Assembly: GCA_958496175.1 (NCBI GenBank)
Contig: OY292280.1
Location: forward strand, 6,386,001 to 6,450,000
DNA length: 64,000 nucleotides
Reading direction: 5' to 3'
Source of the DNA: Sisyra terminalis
Lineage: Eukaryota; Arthropoda; Insecta; Neuroptera; Sisyridae
Shown: positions 1-11,000 of the stretch, piece after piece
How the letters are laid out: every line of letters starts with the position of its first letter
Numbering within the stretch: position 1 is the first letter of the stretch
Program-made: the position numbers and the translations under genes
The notes under the pieces: model-generated
What the model was told of the DNA's origin: nothing
What the model saw: only the letters and a program-made list of their open reading frames with translations
Database searches by the model: none

Positions 1-870
1 TTTAAGCGCCATTTTCAAATTTAATTTATTCCTGAAATATTTTATATAGAAAAATGAAAATTTGATTGAAAATTACATTTTATTTACAAAAATTGAAATA
101 CAAAACATAACATTACTAAGCATTGAAAAATTTAAATTGCTTAAAACGAAATATGATCAATACAGAAAACTGGACAATGATTTTAGAAATAGTAATAATT
201 ATAAGTTTAAATTTTACATTGTTCAATTTCCTTTAATTGAAGTAAATTACAGACAACGTGTTTAAGTATACTTAAAAATACGTTAATTTGGAAATAACAG
301 CTAAATCCTGGAAATTATCCTTCTCGATTGCCATGAATTGCGACGACTTAGAAAAATCGTCGAATCGTTGCTGAAACAAATTTATTTCACTTAAAAAAAT
401 AAAATTCCAATGAGAGTAATTAGTAAATCCCGAGTTTGAATTTCAAACATATTTGGGTTTGCCACAAAACAGGGGGTCTTAGCTACTAAATACATACCTT
501 TGTCATAATCTTGAGAAGTAAAAAAATGTATTTGATGGTGACTTTTTAACATAAAACACACAATACTGCCTACAAAGATACACAAGTTTCCTATAATAGA
601 AAACCGCGACAATGAAAATCCATGAAAAAATGCGATTCCAAATAATTAAGATAGATAGCTGTTAATAGCGTCAGTTTTACTTTGAAATGAACAAGTTCGT
701 TCAGGTGATTTCACTACTACCAACATCTTTACTTTTACCAACCTTCTGTTCTTTACCCCAGGTCTGTGCTACTTAAAACTAGAAATGCTTGCCACGCCAT
801 CTATAGTTGGCCGCGCTAAGTATGATATTTCGGGAACCAAGTCTGCCATAAGAGTTAGACCCCCCTGCTT
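1..870 (+). repeat. Dispersed repeat, copy 1 of a ~1 kb direct duplication
   Basis: Several blocks match the stretch at 3052-4195 in the same order and orientation. Examples are the block starting AAGCGCC near position 4 (3056 in copy 2), the block AAAAATCGTCGAATCGTTGC near 351 (3420), and the block around 785-870 ending in CCATAAGAGT (about 4105-4180). A shorter 3' portion recurs at about 29060-29200. The unit is non-coding and its class is unknown. The left end lies at or beyond the window edge. Confidence 0.75.
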
Positions 871-1187
871 TTTCGGTTCTTATTATTTCGGCTCTAATCT
901 CTTTTCAAGCAGTAAATCTGGCAGTAAAATTATTGAAAGCTTTTTTTTTGTTCATTTTTTTTTTGTATATTTCTAAGCAGCTTTTATCGTGGCCAAGTCT
1001 GTCACGATGCTGTAAGTGCATAAAGGTGTATAAAGATAGGCTTATTAAAAATGCAATAAACACAGAGATGCACTGAAATTGCTTGCAATACAATGTAGCG
1101 GAAATTGCATTGAAAAAAGTGGAAAATCTCGTGGATTTTTGGTGAACTTAACTGCAAAGGTCGCAAAATTTAATGTTTTCTTAAGGG

Positions 1188-1262
1188 GCCGTCCATAAAA
1201 TACGTTCGCATACAGGGGGGGAGGGGTCTTGCTGAGTGTGACAGGGGGGGACTTCGGTAACA
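1188..1262. mobile_element. Fragment of a GGGGCCGTCCATAAA-type DNA transposon end
   Basis: This block is much richer in G than its surroundings. It starts with GGGGCCGTCCATAAAATACG and runs through two G-rich tracts. That start resembles a terminal inverted repeat common in arthropod genomes. No partner end was found nearby, so it is a fragment. The family assignment is from memory of the motif. Confidence 0.4.
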
Positions 1263-2004
1263 TAACGTTCGCCAATTTTTCGCCAAGCAGTAAATCTGGC
1301 AACATTGAATTTTCTACTTTGTTTTTAATGTAGTTCGTTCATAATAAAAATTTAGCCATAAAAAAGAAAATTATATTAAATCGCACCCAAGTCTCTCTAC
1401 AATAAATGCATACAATTTTCAAAGAAGTAACATTCTATAAAAAATTTTGAGGTATATCTCTGGTTCTAATTTCCAAAGTCAAATAATTATCTTAGTAAAA
1501 CTAAGCCTAATCTTGAAATCTTAGCCTAATGACATGATCTGTAATTAAGTATGTAATTTTTAGCTGTACAGCACGAACGAAAGCCTATTTTGGATAAACG
1601 AGAATACCCATCAATAAAAAATTCATCCAATGCACAGTTTTCGCAAAATTCCCTCAACAAAATATTTATTCGAAAAGACCTAGGACTGGATATTACACCA
1701 GGAGTCATGTTAACAGCGTTCAATTTTGGTGCATTAGGTAAAAATTTTGGTTTAAAAAAAAAGTGATTTTATAGTATTATGTAATCTTTCAAAGAAAGTC
1801 GTATAGAACATAGATGCCAACATTTAGAATGCGTTCCACTAAGCCACGATGTATAAAGAACAAAAGAATGAACACTGTATTGGTAAGTCATTCACGAAAC
1901 GTAATGCAGAGGGCTCTAGTGTCAATAGTATACAAGTATGAATATAACCGTTAATAACATTTTCATATAATTCACACGGAATTGATAGTTTCAATTAAAA
2001 ATTG

Positions 2005-2229
2005 GGCTCAAGTGTACTTTAGCACACCCACAATCTAGCAACGTTGCATTTTCGACTTTGTTTTTAATTTAATTCGCAATTAAATCGGTCCATAATGAAA
2101 ATTTAGCCATAAAAGAAAGAATTATACCATATTAGAATTGAATTAACAAAAAGATCGCGAATTCAATTAAAACAAAAGTCAAAAATGCAACGTCGCCAGA
2201 TTGTGGGTGTGCTAAAGTACACTTGAGTC
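2005..2229. mobile_element. Near-palindromic hAT-like MITE, copy 1
   Basis: A 225-bp element begins GGCTCAAGTGTACTTTAGCA and ends with the inverted version of the same sequence. The inverted repeats cover most of the element, so the transcript would fold into one long hairpin. Flanks read AAAAATTG on the left and AAAAATTT on the right, compatible with an 8-bp target duplication with one change. Two other full copies lie at 19225-19453 and 45378-45602. It is non-coding and non-autonomous. Confidence 0.85.
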
Positions 2230-3051
2230 AAAAATTTTTTTCTAAACATAGCAGAATTAAATAATGATTTTATGTTATATTAAAGGTATTCAAGTATATG
2301 AAAAGCATTAATGGAATGTTTCGTTAGCTTTGGTTTTTGTTTTAATAACAATAGTAAAAAAGTAAACAACCAATAACAGTTCAGTATGTCATGCATCTTC
2401 GCTACAATGCGCCACGAGGGACCAAAAAAATAACTAAGCTATATTCGAATTTTTGAGGATACAAGAACTAATATGTAATTTAAACCTTAAAGAACTAATT
2501 TTGTATAAGTTTATTTGATTTCACTACTCAATTTTTAAGAAAAAAATTTAAAATAGATCGAAAATATGGTTTTTACTTGATAAATTATTGAGAGTATAAG
2601 ATAATACGGCAACCAAATCATCAGCTGAGACGTACCGTTTTGCATATACTACAACGTGTATTAGTACATAAAAATAAAAATGCATAATTTATCTTTGCCA
2701 CCATGGGAGGCCCAGTTAATGTTGTTAATGAAAAATATATCGAATGCAACTCATTAAATGTTTCTATATTAACGGTATATAAGGCTATAATGTCAATTTT
2801 AATAAAATATAATTTGTATCTTTATTCTACGACGGGTGCAACATATCAAGGTATTCCAATCCTGCAATACATTATGGGAAATGTGTCAAGATTTAGCGCC
2901 GCCACAAGTGTGTTTAAGATACTAACTTTGATTGTTAGTATAAAAATATATAGCAAGGAAGGTCCAGATAATGTTAATTTTCTGAGAAGGCTTACTTACA
3001 GGTTACAAGTACTGATGGCGCTAGTGAAGCATAGCCGAGAACAACCGATAA

Positions 3052-4195
3052 TATAAGCGCCAATTTCAAATTTAATTTTTATTTCTGAAATTTTTCCTGT
3101 AATAAGGTAAACTTGATTAAAAGTAACATTTTATTTAAAAAAAGTCAAATACAAAACACAGCATAATTTAGTATTGTAAAATTTAAATAACAAAGTAATA
3201 CGTTCAATACAGAAAACTGAACAATAAGTCTGGTATTAATATTATTTCATGATAATAGTTTCAAGTTCCTCATAACAAATTTAACATTATCCAATTTCTT
3301 TTAATGATAGAAAATAACAAACAACATGTGAAGCTATATTTAAAAATACGTTAAGTTGGAAATGACAGTTGATTCCTGCAAATTATCCTTTTCGATTGCT
3401 ATGAATTGTGACTGTCTAGAAAAATCGTCGAATCGTTGCTGAATCATACTTAACTAATTTTGTTAATGTTGCCTTAGATCAAAATTTAGAGTCCCATTTT
3501 CCTAGAAAATAAATTTTGACGATATTAAAGAAGACATACGCATTATCATGTTGAAAATTCCCGTTCATATGTCCAATTCGTGTGATGTTATTTATCATCC
3601 AAGATTTATATGCACTTTTGAATTGTAACGCCGAAGGATAGTATATTAATAAATACATAGCATTGTAATGATCTTGGGAAGTAGAAAAGTTTATTTACCG
3701 ATGATCTTTTCATACAACATAAACAATATTGGTTACGAATGCGAAATACGTTATTTATGATAGAAAATCAAAAGAAATATAGCCCGCGATTTCAAATGAT
3801 AAACGGTCGCACGTGTGATTCCATTGGTACAGTATAATCTCACTAATCCGGAACTTCGATAGATCGGCACATCCAATAATTCGGCACCCTCCGCCTACGC
3901 CACCCTCGCCCCTCTATACCTATGCGCTCTATGAAATGCTTTATTTTATTCATTACATATAACTTTTCCACTATAATCCAATAATCCGGCACCCTCCGGG
4001 TGCCCTTAATAGTGCCGGATTAGTGAGATTACACTGTACCAACTTTCTCACTTCTACCAATCTATTCCTTATTCAAGTTCAGTTTCACTTAAAACTCGGA
4101 ATATTGCTGACAATGCCATCTCTATTTGGGACCAAAAGGTAAATTTAAGGGAACTAAGCCTGCCATAAGAGTGGCACCCCTCTGTTTGCCACATT
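3052..4195 (+). repeat. Dispersed repeat, copy 2, with a MITE inside
   Basis: This is the second copy of the repeat at 1-870, in direct orientation about 3.05 kb downstream. It carries a pogo-like MITE at 3830-4036. The matching place in copy 1 (about 718-720) lacks the MITE and reads through a single TACCAAC, so copy 1 serves as the empty site. Confidence 0.75.
3830..4036. mobile_element. pogo-like MITE, copy 1 (TA target duplication)
   Basis: The element starts CAGTATAATCTCACTAATCC and ends in the inverted form GGATTAGTGAGATTACACTG, flanked by TA on both sides. The interior has further copies of the CCGGCAC motif and a stretch AATGCTTTATTTTATTCATT shared by all copies. TA duplication plus a CAGT terminus is the pattern of the Tc1/mariner pogo/Tigger branch. 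It has no coding capacity. Confidence 0.88.
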
Positions 4196-4656
4196 CATGA
4201 GTACAGTATAAAGCTGAAAAGGAATATGCCAAATAATTTCTTTTCTAAATGTTGAGCATGTCACGCATGCCCTCCTGGAAATTCGACAGCGTTATCACGA
4301 AGTTCTATTTTGTCTCCGATGGTATCTCCATAACATCCTTAAGTTACGTTTATTAAAACATACTATAATGGCTTTTTTGTAATAATTCAATAATGTCATT
4401 CCTTTGACATGAGCTCATTGTGTTTCCTAAGCCTCCTGAAATTTTCATACCAATTTTATGTATCTATGATTTTTTTTTGAGAGAAAACGTAATACTATAA
4501 AATTTCTTAGAGACGTTAACGCGTTAATGTAGTTAAGATTCGTAATTTGTCAAGCCGAATACTTTTGGTACTTATATAGTGGCAAGTTTTGGAGATGCCG
4601 AATGTTTTGGTTTACCAAAATTAGGCAGTCATTGCAATGGGATTGAATTGTTTTAG

Positions 4657-6126
4657 GAGGAGTTTCGCGGGATTTGCCGTACAAGTTATCCCCGAGTCGT
4701 GTTAGCGTTGATGATGATGCTGCATCTGTGGATAGCGATACCCAATGTGATGGAAGTGATTCGATTAGTTTGGCCCGGAACAAAAGTATAATATCCAAAG
4801 CGTTAGAGTCTATGGCTCGGGTGCAATATTTCAACAGTAATAACAATTTATCGCAGCCGTCTCTTCCTAATGATCCCAATTCAGACGGACCATTGTTGTC
4901 CGAAAACCATGTGGTCTTCAACCTTCAAACTCCTGGTCCTATGCCGTCGTACTTAAACTTACATTACATATGCGAAAGTGGCGCTCGTCTTCTGTTCCTA
5001 TCTGTGCACTGGGCTCGTAATATCCCCGCATTTAAAACTTTCAGTTCGGACATTCAAGTTAGCCTGCTTAGAGCTTGTTGGACTGAGCTTTTCGTGCTGG
5101 GCCTTGCCCAGTGTGCGACTGCGCTGTCACTATCGACGATCCTATCAACGCTCGCCAATCATCTCCACTCGACTATGTCCCAGGAGAAAATATTCACCAA
5201 CAAAATGAGACAAGTAATCGATCATATTTGCAAAATTCAAGATTATGTCCAAGCAACAACGGGATTGCAAATGGACGATCACGAATACGCTTACTTAAAG
5301 GCCTTAACATTGTTTTCTTCGGAAATCTCAGACATGACTTCGCGATGTCAATTGGTTAAACTCCAAGACAAATCCTGTCGAGGTTTACGCTCATACGTAC
5401 AATTGAAGTATCCTGACAACGTTGATCGATTTCCGCGGTAAAAAACATTTACAATTTTCATTTGTATCATCATTAATCATTTTTCTTTTAGATTACTTCT
5501 ACGATTACCTCCACTTCGTGCCTTCGACGCTACTATTTTGGAAGAACTATTCTTCGCTGGCCTTATCGGTAGTGTCCACATCGACAGTGTTATTCCGTAC
5601 ATTCTATCTATGGGTATATATTTTTTATACAACTTTCCATTTTATATATTACCTAAAAGCCATTGAAATATATGGATTGGCCGTTCTTATGGCATAAAAT
5701 ATAAATAAGAAAAATCTTACAAAAGAATGTATTCTAATCCTGCAATTCATGATTTCCTCGAAATGGCTTATTTCTATAAGACAAATACCGATGGCGCTAG
5801 TGTAGTACCATAACCGATCATATATTTTACGGTTCTAAAAAAGACATGGCCAATTGTTAAAATAATTTAAAACCTTGAATCATAACTACAAATCGAAATG
5901 ATTAAGTTACCTAGCGGTACATTTTACAAATAAAATGATTTTTATTGAACTTGAATGTCGCTATAAACAAGGCCAAAAGGTCATCAATTTGTTACATTTT
6001 ATCTTTAATTTTTAAGATAACATATTATTTTTTCTTTTTGTTGCAGGAAATCAATCTGATGCTGGGTACTTGGTCAAATTTGAATCAAATGCCAACACAG
6101 AAGATGAATTTATTTATAAAAAATAA
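4657..6126 (+). CDS. Hr78: Hr78-like nuclear receptor, hinge and ligand-binding domain (3' exons)
   Basis: This is the C-terminal part of an NR2C/NR2D (TR2/TR4, Drosophila Hr78) nuclear receptor, a nuclear transcription factor. The coding exons are 4657-5437, 5492-5613 and 6047-6126, joined in frame at GT-AG sites. A serine/aspartate-rich hinge comes first. The ligand-binding domain follows with family landmarks HYICESGARLLFLSVHWA, ELFVLGLAQC, HEYAYLKAL, LLLRLPPLRAFDATILEELF and HIDSVIPYILSM. The last exon gives a tail ending NTEDEFIYKK and then TAA. The first exon begins after an AG at 4655-4656 in phase, so earlier exons are required. The zinc-finger DNA-binding domain is not in the window and should lie further left. 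A possible AATAAA is at 6316-6321. The family call is firm; the first splice acceptor and the last exon are less certain. Confidence 0.9.
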
Positions 6127-6729
6127 CATCGATTTTTTCCTGTCTCTCTCCTTCTCTATCTCTCTTTATAGGATGCAATAACACTTAATATTTTCTTTTA
6201 GTTACATAAGAATATTATACGTACATAGAATAATTGATTTAATTTTGAAAAACAAAATGTAAAATGAATATTGAATTGACGAGAGGAAATCAATACAATC
6301 AATTAGTTAAGATATAATAAATTACTTATTTATACAAACAAAATATATATATACAATATACATATATATTAAATTTATATTTTTAAGCAAGCCTAAGTAC
6401 TTGATATATTGTATGAAAGAGATCTTGGTTTTTTAAAAAAAATATTTTACTGTAGTGGCCTTAAAATAAAATTGAGAAATTACAACAATTGAAATTATTA
6501 TTTTTTTCTTTGTCTCCCCTTTCCATTCATTATCCAAAACACTTTCCTTTGCCGAAAATTGTTAAAATATTTTCTTGATGAACTTAGAAACTAGCCGTTG
6601 TTTACTTTGCTCACCAGTTCATATTTTACCGAATAAAATTATAATTCGTAAATTTAATTAACTATCAATTGAATTCCTCATAAATCCCAGTATCTGGGCA
6701 GCAGAATTTATCAACATGAAAATTATAGA

Positions 6730-7190
6730 CACTTGAAGTTGCGATAGGTAACGAAACGTTGCTAATTTGGAAAACTAAAAAACAATTTCCTTAATAAAAC
6801 CAGATATTCAGAAACCTTAGTTCTCTTCTTTATTTTAATAAAAACCTGAAATCTGAGTAAAATAAGATTTTTTCGCTGACTTTGAACAGTTATACTGTGT
6901 GTACAATATATAGGATATATTGTGGTCCAATTTATGTAGTATAATTTAATGAAATTATATATAAAAATCATACCATGAACTTAAATTTGAACAGAAGTTC
7001 AAACAATAATATTCGTGACGTATTGCCCAGATACGTATTTCGATTGCCAAGCAATCTCCTCAGTGGTCATCAAGTATTTTGGATCACTCGGTAACTCCTT
7101 TGTGATGATTCACCATTGATATTAAATTATACTACATAAATTGGACCGCAATATATGCTATATATTGCATACACACTGAAATCTGAGTTT
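6730..7190. mobile_element. Penelope-like terminal repeat block with two hammerhead motifs
   Basis: The left part (6734-6860, plus) is the tail found at 14475-14600, 14862-14990 and 42745-42870, with a damaged hammerhead core. The right part (about 6890-7085, minus) is the tail found at 34720-35975 (interrupted) and 56755-56975. Around it, the block TACTACATAAATTGGACC at about 7130 is the inverse of the block near 6925-6945, so the unit is partly inverted. The link to Penelope-like elements rests on the ribozyme motifs, which that class is known to carry. No reverse transcriptase of that class is present. Confidence 0.5.
7015..7075 (-). ncRNA. Hammerhead ribozyme motif, family ii, intact core
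   Basis: Read on the minus strand, CUGAGGA (7063-7057) is followed directly by the hairpin GAUUGC-UUG-GCAAUC (7056-7042) and then by GAAA (7041-7038). The bases ending in that last A form AUACGUAU, a self-complementary stem III with no loop, and then C at 7030 as the expected cleavage residue. CCA just before the core (7066-7064) pairs with UGG just after it (7029-7027), and UUG with CAA can extend stem I. All invariant core residues are present. The loopless stem III suggests activity as a dimer. Activity is inferred from sequence only. Confidence 0.72.
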
Positions 7191-8033
7191 ATTATCATAT
7201 AAATTTAATGCATTTTTTGCTGATTTCGCTCAAAAAATGCAAATTTGCTGAATATAGTTGATTTTATTTCGAAATTTTTCTATTATAAATAACAGGTTGG
7301 AAAATCTCTAAATCTTTTATCTAAAAGTGTGTAAATATAAAGAGTTTTTTACTCGGAAAAATAATTTAAAATTTACCAACAAAAGGGAACCTATTTGATT
7401 TTTGACGATAAAGTCTAAAATAAAGAACTAACTTACCTCGGTTAAAAATGGCATTTTGAAATCATTGTAATAAAAATATATAAATTAAGAAAAATCTTTA
7501 GATTTCTTTAGAAGGAAATTCTTTATAGGTCTTTAAAGGGCTCATTCCTTGTATTACATACTCATTTTGCAATGAATTATTTTTTCTGCCTTAAAAAATG
7601 TATATTTTTTGGAAATTTAAGATGAACGTTATTTATTTCTTGGTTCTATATTTACCAGCTAATAATTCCTTTTGTAACTATTGGATTATATCTTATTGGT
7701 CTTTAATTAATAATAATGGATAGCAATAGGGAATAGGGAATATTGTCAAAGAAAACTTTGTGAATTTGAGCTGGGGAAAATTGCAAATCGATTGAAAAAG
7801 TCGATTTGTTGTAATCAATTGATTTCATCTGCCAATTGGAACGATGATGAAAATGTATTTTGCTGATGGGGCACATTTTGCTTCGGTTGCAGATAATTTG
7901 CTTTTCTCATTGATTTTATCAATACACGTGTGATTTTTGTCGTTCAAAAGGGTCACGCCAATCGATTCGTTTGATCGGAAAAGTTTTTTTGACCTGGCAA
8001 CTTTTGACTTAGCTAATTCGACAGAATTTTCCC

Positions 8034-8040
8034 TATAAAA
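8034..8040 (+). promoter_or_regulatory. TATA box of vitellogenin
   Basis: TATAAAA lies 56 bases before the vitellogenin start codon. A start of transcription about 30 bases downstream, near 8065-8070, would leave a 5' leader of about 30 bases, which suits a strongly expressed yolk gene. Confidence 0.7.
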
Positions 8041-8095
8041 TGTCCGACTTAACATCGATTCGGTACACTCACGGTTTTCTCCATCGAGTGCCAAA

Positions 8096-11000
8096 ATGAT
8101 GAAAACTATTCTCGTCTGTCTTTTGGGTAAGTTTTCTTTGATTTTTCTATCGATTCGGATTGTTATTTTTCTTGTTTTTTCTTAGTCGGTCTTGCTGCGG
8201 CAAGTACCCAAAATGAAAACTATGCTTGGAAGAAGAACACCGAGTACAAATACAACGTTGAAGGACGAACTTTAACAGCTCTTCACGATGTAGCTGATCA
8301 ATACGCTGGAGTTTTAGTCCGGGCCCATTTGGTGATCCGGGTTAAATCCAACGGCATGCTCAGTGGTCGAATGGAAAGTCCAGAATATGCTCAAATTCAC
8401 GCCAATTTGCCAGCAGGATGGGCTTCTGAGATTCCCCAATCTCAACTCCATTACAAATCACTTCCATTGACCAACACTCCTTTCGAAATCGAATTGGAAA
8501 ATGGTGCCGTCAAACAAGTCTTTGTTAACAAGGACGTTCCCAACTGGGAAGCCAACATTATCAAAGCTTTGACCAGCCAAATTCAAGTCGATGTCCAAGG
8601 ACAAAACGTTATTTCATCCCATTACAACCAAAAACCAGAGCAGACCGAAAATAGCGCGTCTTTCAAAACCATGGAAGACACCGTATCCGGCAAATGCGAA
8701 ACTTTCTACAACGTTTTCCCACTTTCCGACAAAGTTTTGGTTAACCGACCCCAAATCGCCCCATTGCCCCATTTGAAAGGAGACGGACAAATTATTGGAA
8801 TTGTTAAATCCAAAAACTACAGCCGATGCGATCAAGAAGTCAACTACCATTTCGGCCTTCCAGAAATGTTCTCCGATGTTCACGCCAACTACGGAAAATT
8901 CTTCTCGGTAAATCCTCAAAAAATGCATCCCCCAACCAAATCACTAACAATTCCTGTTTTTAGAAATCGTCGATGAGTTTGGTTGTCATCTCTGGAAACT
9001 TGCAACGCCACACCATCCAATCTTCCGTCACTACTAACAAAATTATCGTTAGTCCAACATTGTACAATAGCCAAAAGGGAATGGTTGTCAGTCGTTTTAA
9101 CATCACTTTACAATCGGTTAACAATGCCCAAGATGAACCAGAAGCTTTGACCAACCCGAAATCAATTGGAAACTTGGTTTACACCTACAACATTCCTTTT
9201 GGAAGCGACAATAAAGCTCATATGGGACACAAAAATGTTCGTCAAGAAAAATCCCAAATCCGTGAAAACGTTTACGAAAGTGATAGCAGCGAAGAACGCC
9301 GTGAACGCGAGGAAAACCGAGTTCAACGCCATCGTCGTGCCCTCAACGAACACTGGGAACAATCCGAAGTGAAATCCGGAGAAAAGTACGATGATCGTTC
9401 CGATGAAGAAGCCTACCAACAAATGCCAACTTTAAACAATGCACCCCAAGACCCACTTTTGCCATACTTCATTGGCAACAACGGACAATCCATCCGTAGT
9501 GCAATCAATCCCATCCAAGCTGTACAAAAAGTTGCGCAACAAATCGCTCATGGAATTCAATCCCCATCGAAAATCCCAGAAGAACAAACCTTATCTCGCT
9601 TCACCATCTTGACCGATTTGATTCGTATCATGAACGCTAAAGAATTGCAAGAAGTTAGCCGACAATTGTACGCCGAAAAACAATCTGGAACCTCTGAAAC
9701 CCGCGAAGTTGTCTGGAAAGTCTTCCGCGATGCCATGGCTCAAGCTGGAACTGGTCCTGCTTTGGTTGTCATCAAAGAATGGATCCAAACCATGAAAGTC
9801 CATGGAGAAGAAGCCGCCGAATTATTGGCTGTTCTCTCCGAAGTTGTCCACCACCCAACTCTAGAATACATCCGCGCTTTCTTTGTAAGCAACTCAAGAT
9901 TTATGATTATTTTTATGCAATTTTCATGGAGTGTTTTCCATTTTTTTTAGGATTTAGCTCGTAGCCAACAAGTGAAACAACAAAGAATTCTCAGCGAAGC
10001 TGCCATTCTTTCTCTTTCCCATCTCATCCGCAAGGCTATTGTAAACCACCGAAGTCTTGAAGCTCGTTATCCAGTTGATAGCTACCGTAAATTCGCTCCG
10101 GAAATCGAAAAGTACACCTTCTTAGTCGAGGAATTCATTCCATATTTGAGCGAAAAACTCGAAAAGGCTGTCCGGGAAGATGATAGTATGACTGCCCAAG
10201 TTATGATCCGTGCTCTTGGAAACGTTGCCCATGCTCAAGTTTTGGCTGTGTTCAAACCCTACTTGGAAGGCGAACGCCAAATGTCTGATTTCCAACGGTT
10301 CTTGATTGTTGTTTCCATGGATGAAATTAGCCAAACCTATCCTGAAGAAACCCGCTCTGTTTTGTACAAAATCTACGCCAACACTGGAGATGCTGATGAA
10401 GTCCGTTCTGCCGCTGTTTTCCAATTGATGCGTACTAGTCCTCCAGCTGATATGCTTCAACGAATTGCTGAATACACCTCAGTCGAACCCAGCATGCATG
10501 TCCGTGCTGCCATCAAGAGCTCCATCGAATCAGCCTCAAAACTTGAAGCCCCAGAATACCAACAACTGTACGAATTACCTACTTTTCGGGAAATCAAATC
10601 ATTACTTTGTTTGTTTTTTTCAGCGCCCGTAATGCCCAAGCTGCCGTTAAGTTGCTCCAACCTGACACCTATGGATTACAATACGATAACGATTACCTCC
10701 ACAGTTACATCGTCAAGGGAATGAATTTGGCTTACAAACATAGCGCTCAATACATTACTGGTCGTGACAGTATGTTGCCCAAATATTTCTACCATTCACT
10801 TCGTTTAATCGAAAGTGGAGTCCACAACAAACGTATGCAAATGTCAGCCATGGTTTCCAGCATTAAGGATTTAATCCGCATCATTCGTGATGAAGCTATC
10901 CCAGAACAAAAGAATGAAGAACACGAAGACAACCAATCGAAATCCAAATGGGCCGATAAAGTCGCTCAACTTTTGAACATCCAAATGTCCAAACACGAAA

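Larger units (their letters stand above)
1..4656. other. Intron/upstream region of Hr78, repeat-filled
   Basis: No exon is seen before position 4657. I looked for the two-zinc-finger DNA-binding domain of a nuclear receptor and did not find it, so this stretch is probably an intron longer than 4.6 kb. It holds two diverged direct copies of a dispersed repeat (about 1-870 and 3052-4195), a pogo-like MITE (3830-4036), an 8-bp-TSD MITE (2005-2229), a fragment of the same MITE family (about 1276-1375) and a GC-rich inverted-repeat-like fragment near 1188-1262. Confidence 0.6.
6127..8030. other. Spacer between Hr78 and vitellogenin
   Basis: No coding region is convincing here. A Penelope-like repeat block lies at about 6730-7190 and carries two hammerhead-type motifs, one decayed on plus and one intact on minus. 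The rest is AT-rich DNA without recognisable features. Confidence 0.6.

Noticed and set aside
2703..3056. 117-codon open frame with a good start context (GCCACCATGG)
   Set aside because: The frame runs into the dispersed repeat found at 1-870 and 3052-4195, has no recognisable domain and lies in the probable Hr78 intron. The start context is likely chance.
4550..4921. 123-codon frame on the minus strand opposite Hr78
   Set aside because: It is the antisense shadow of the Hr78 hinge exon, which is supported by family similarity and splice phase.
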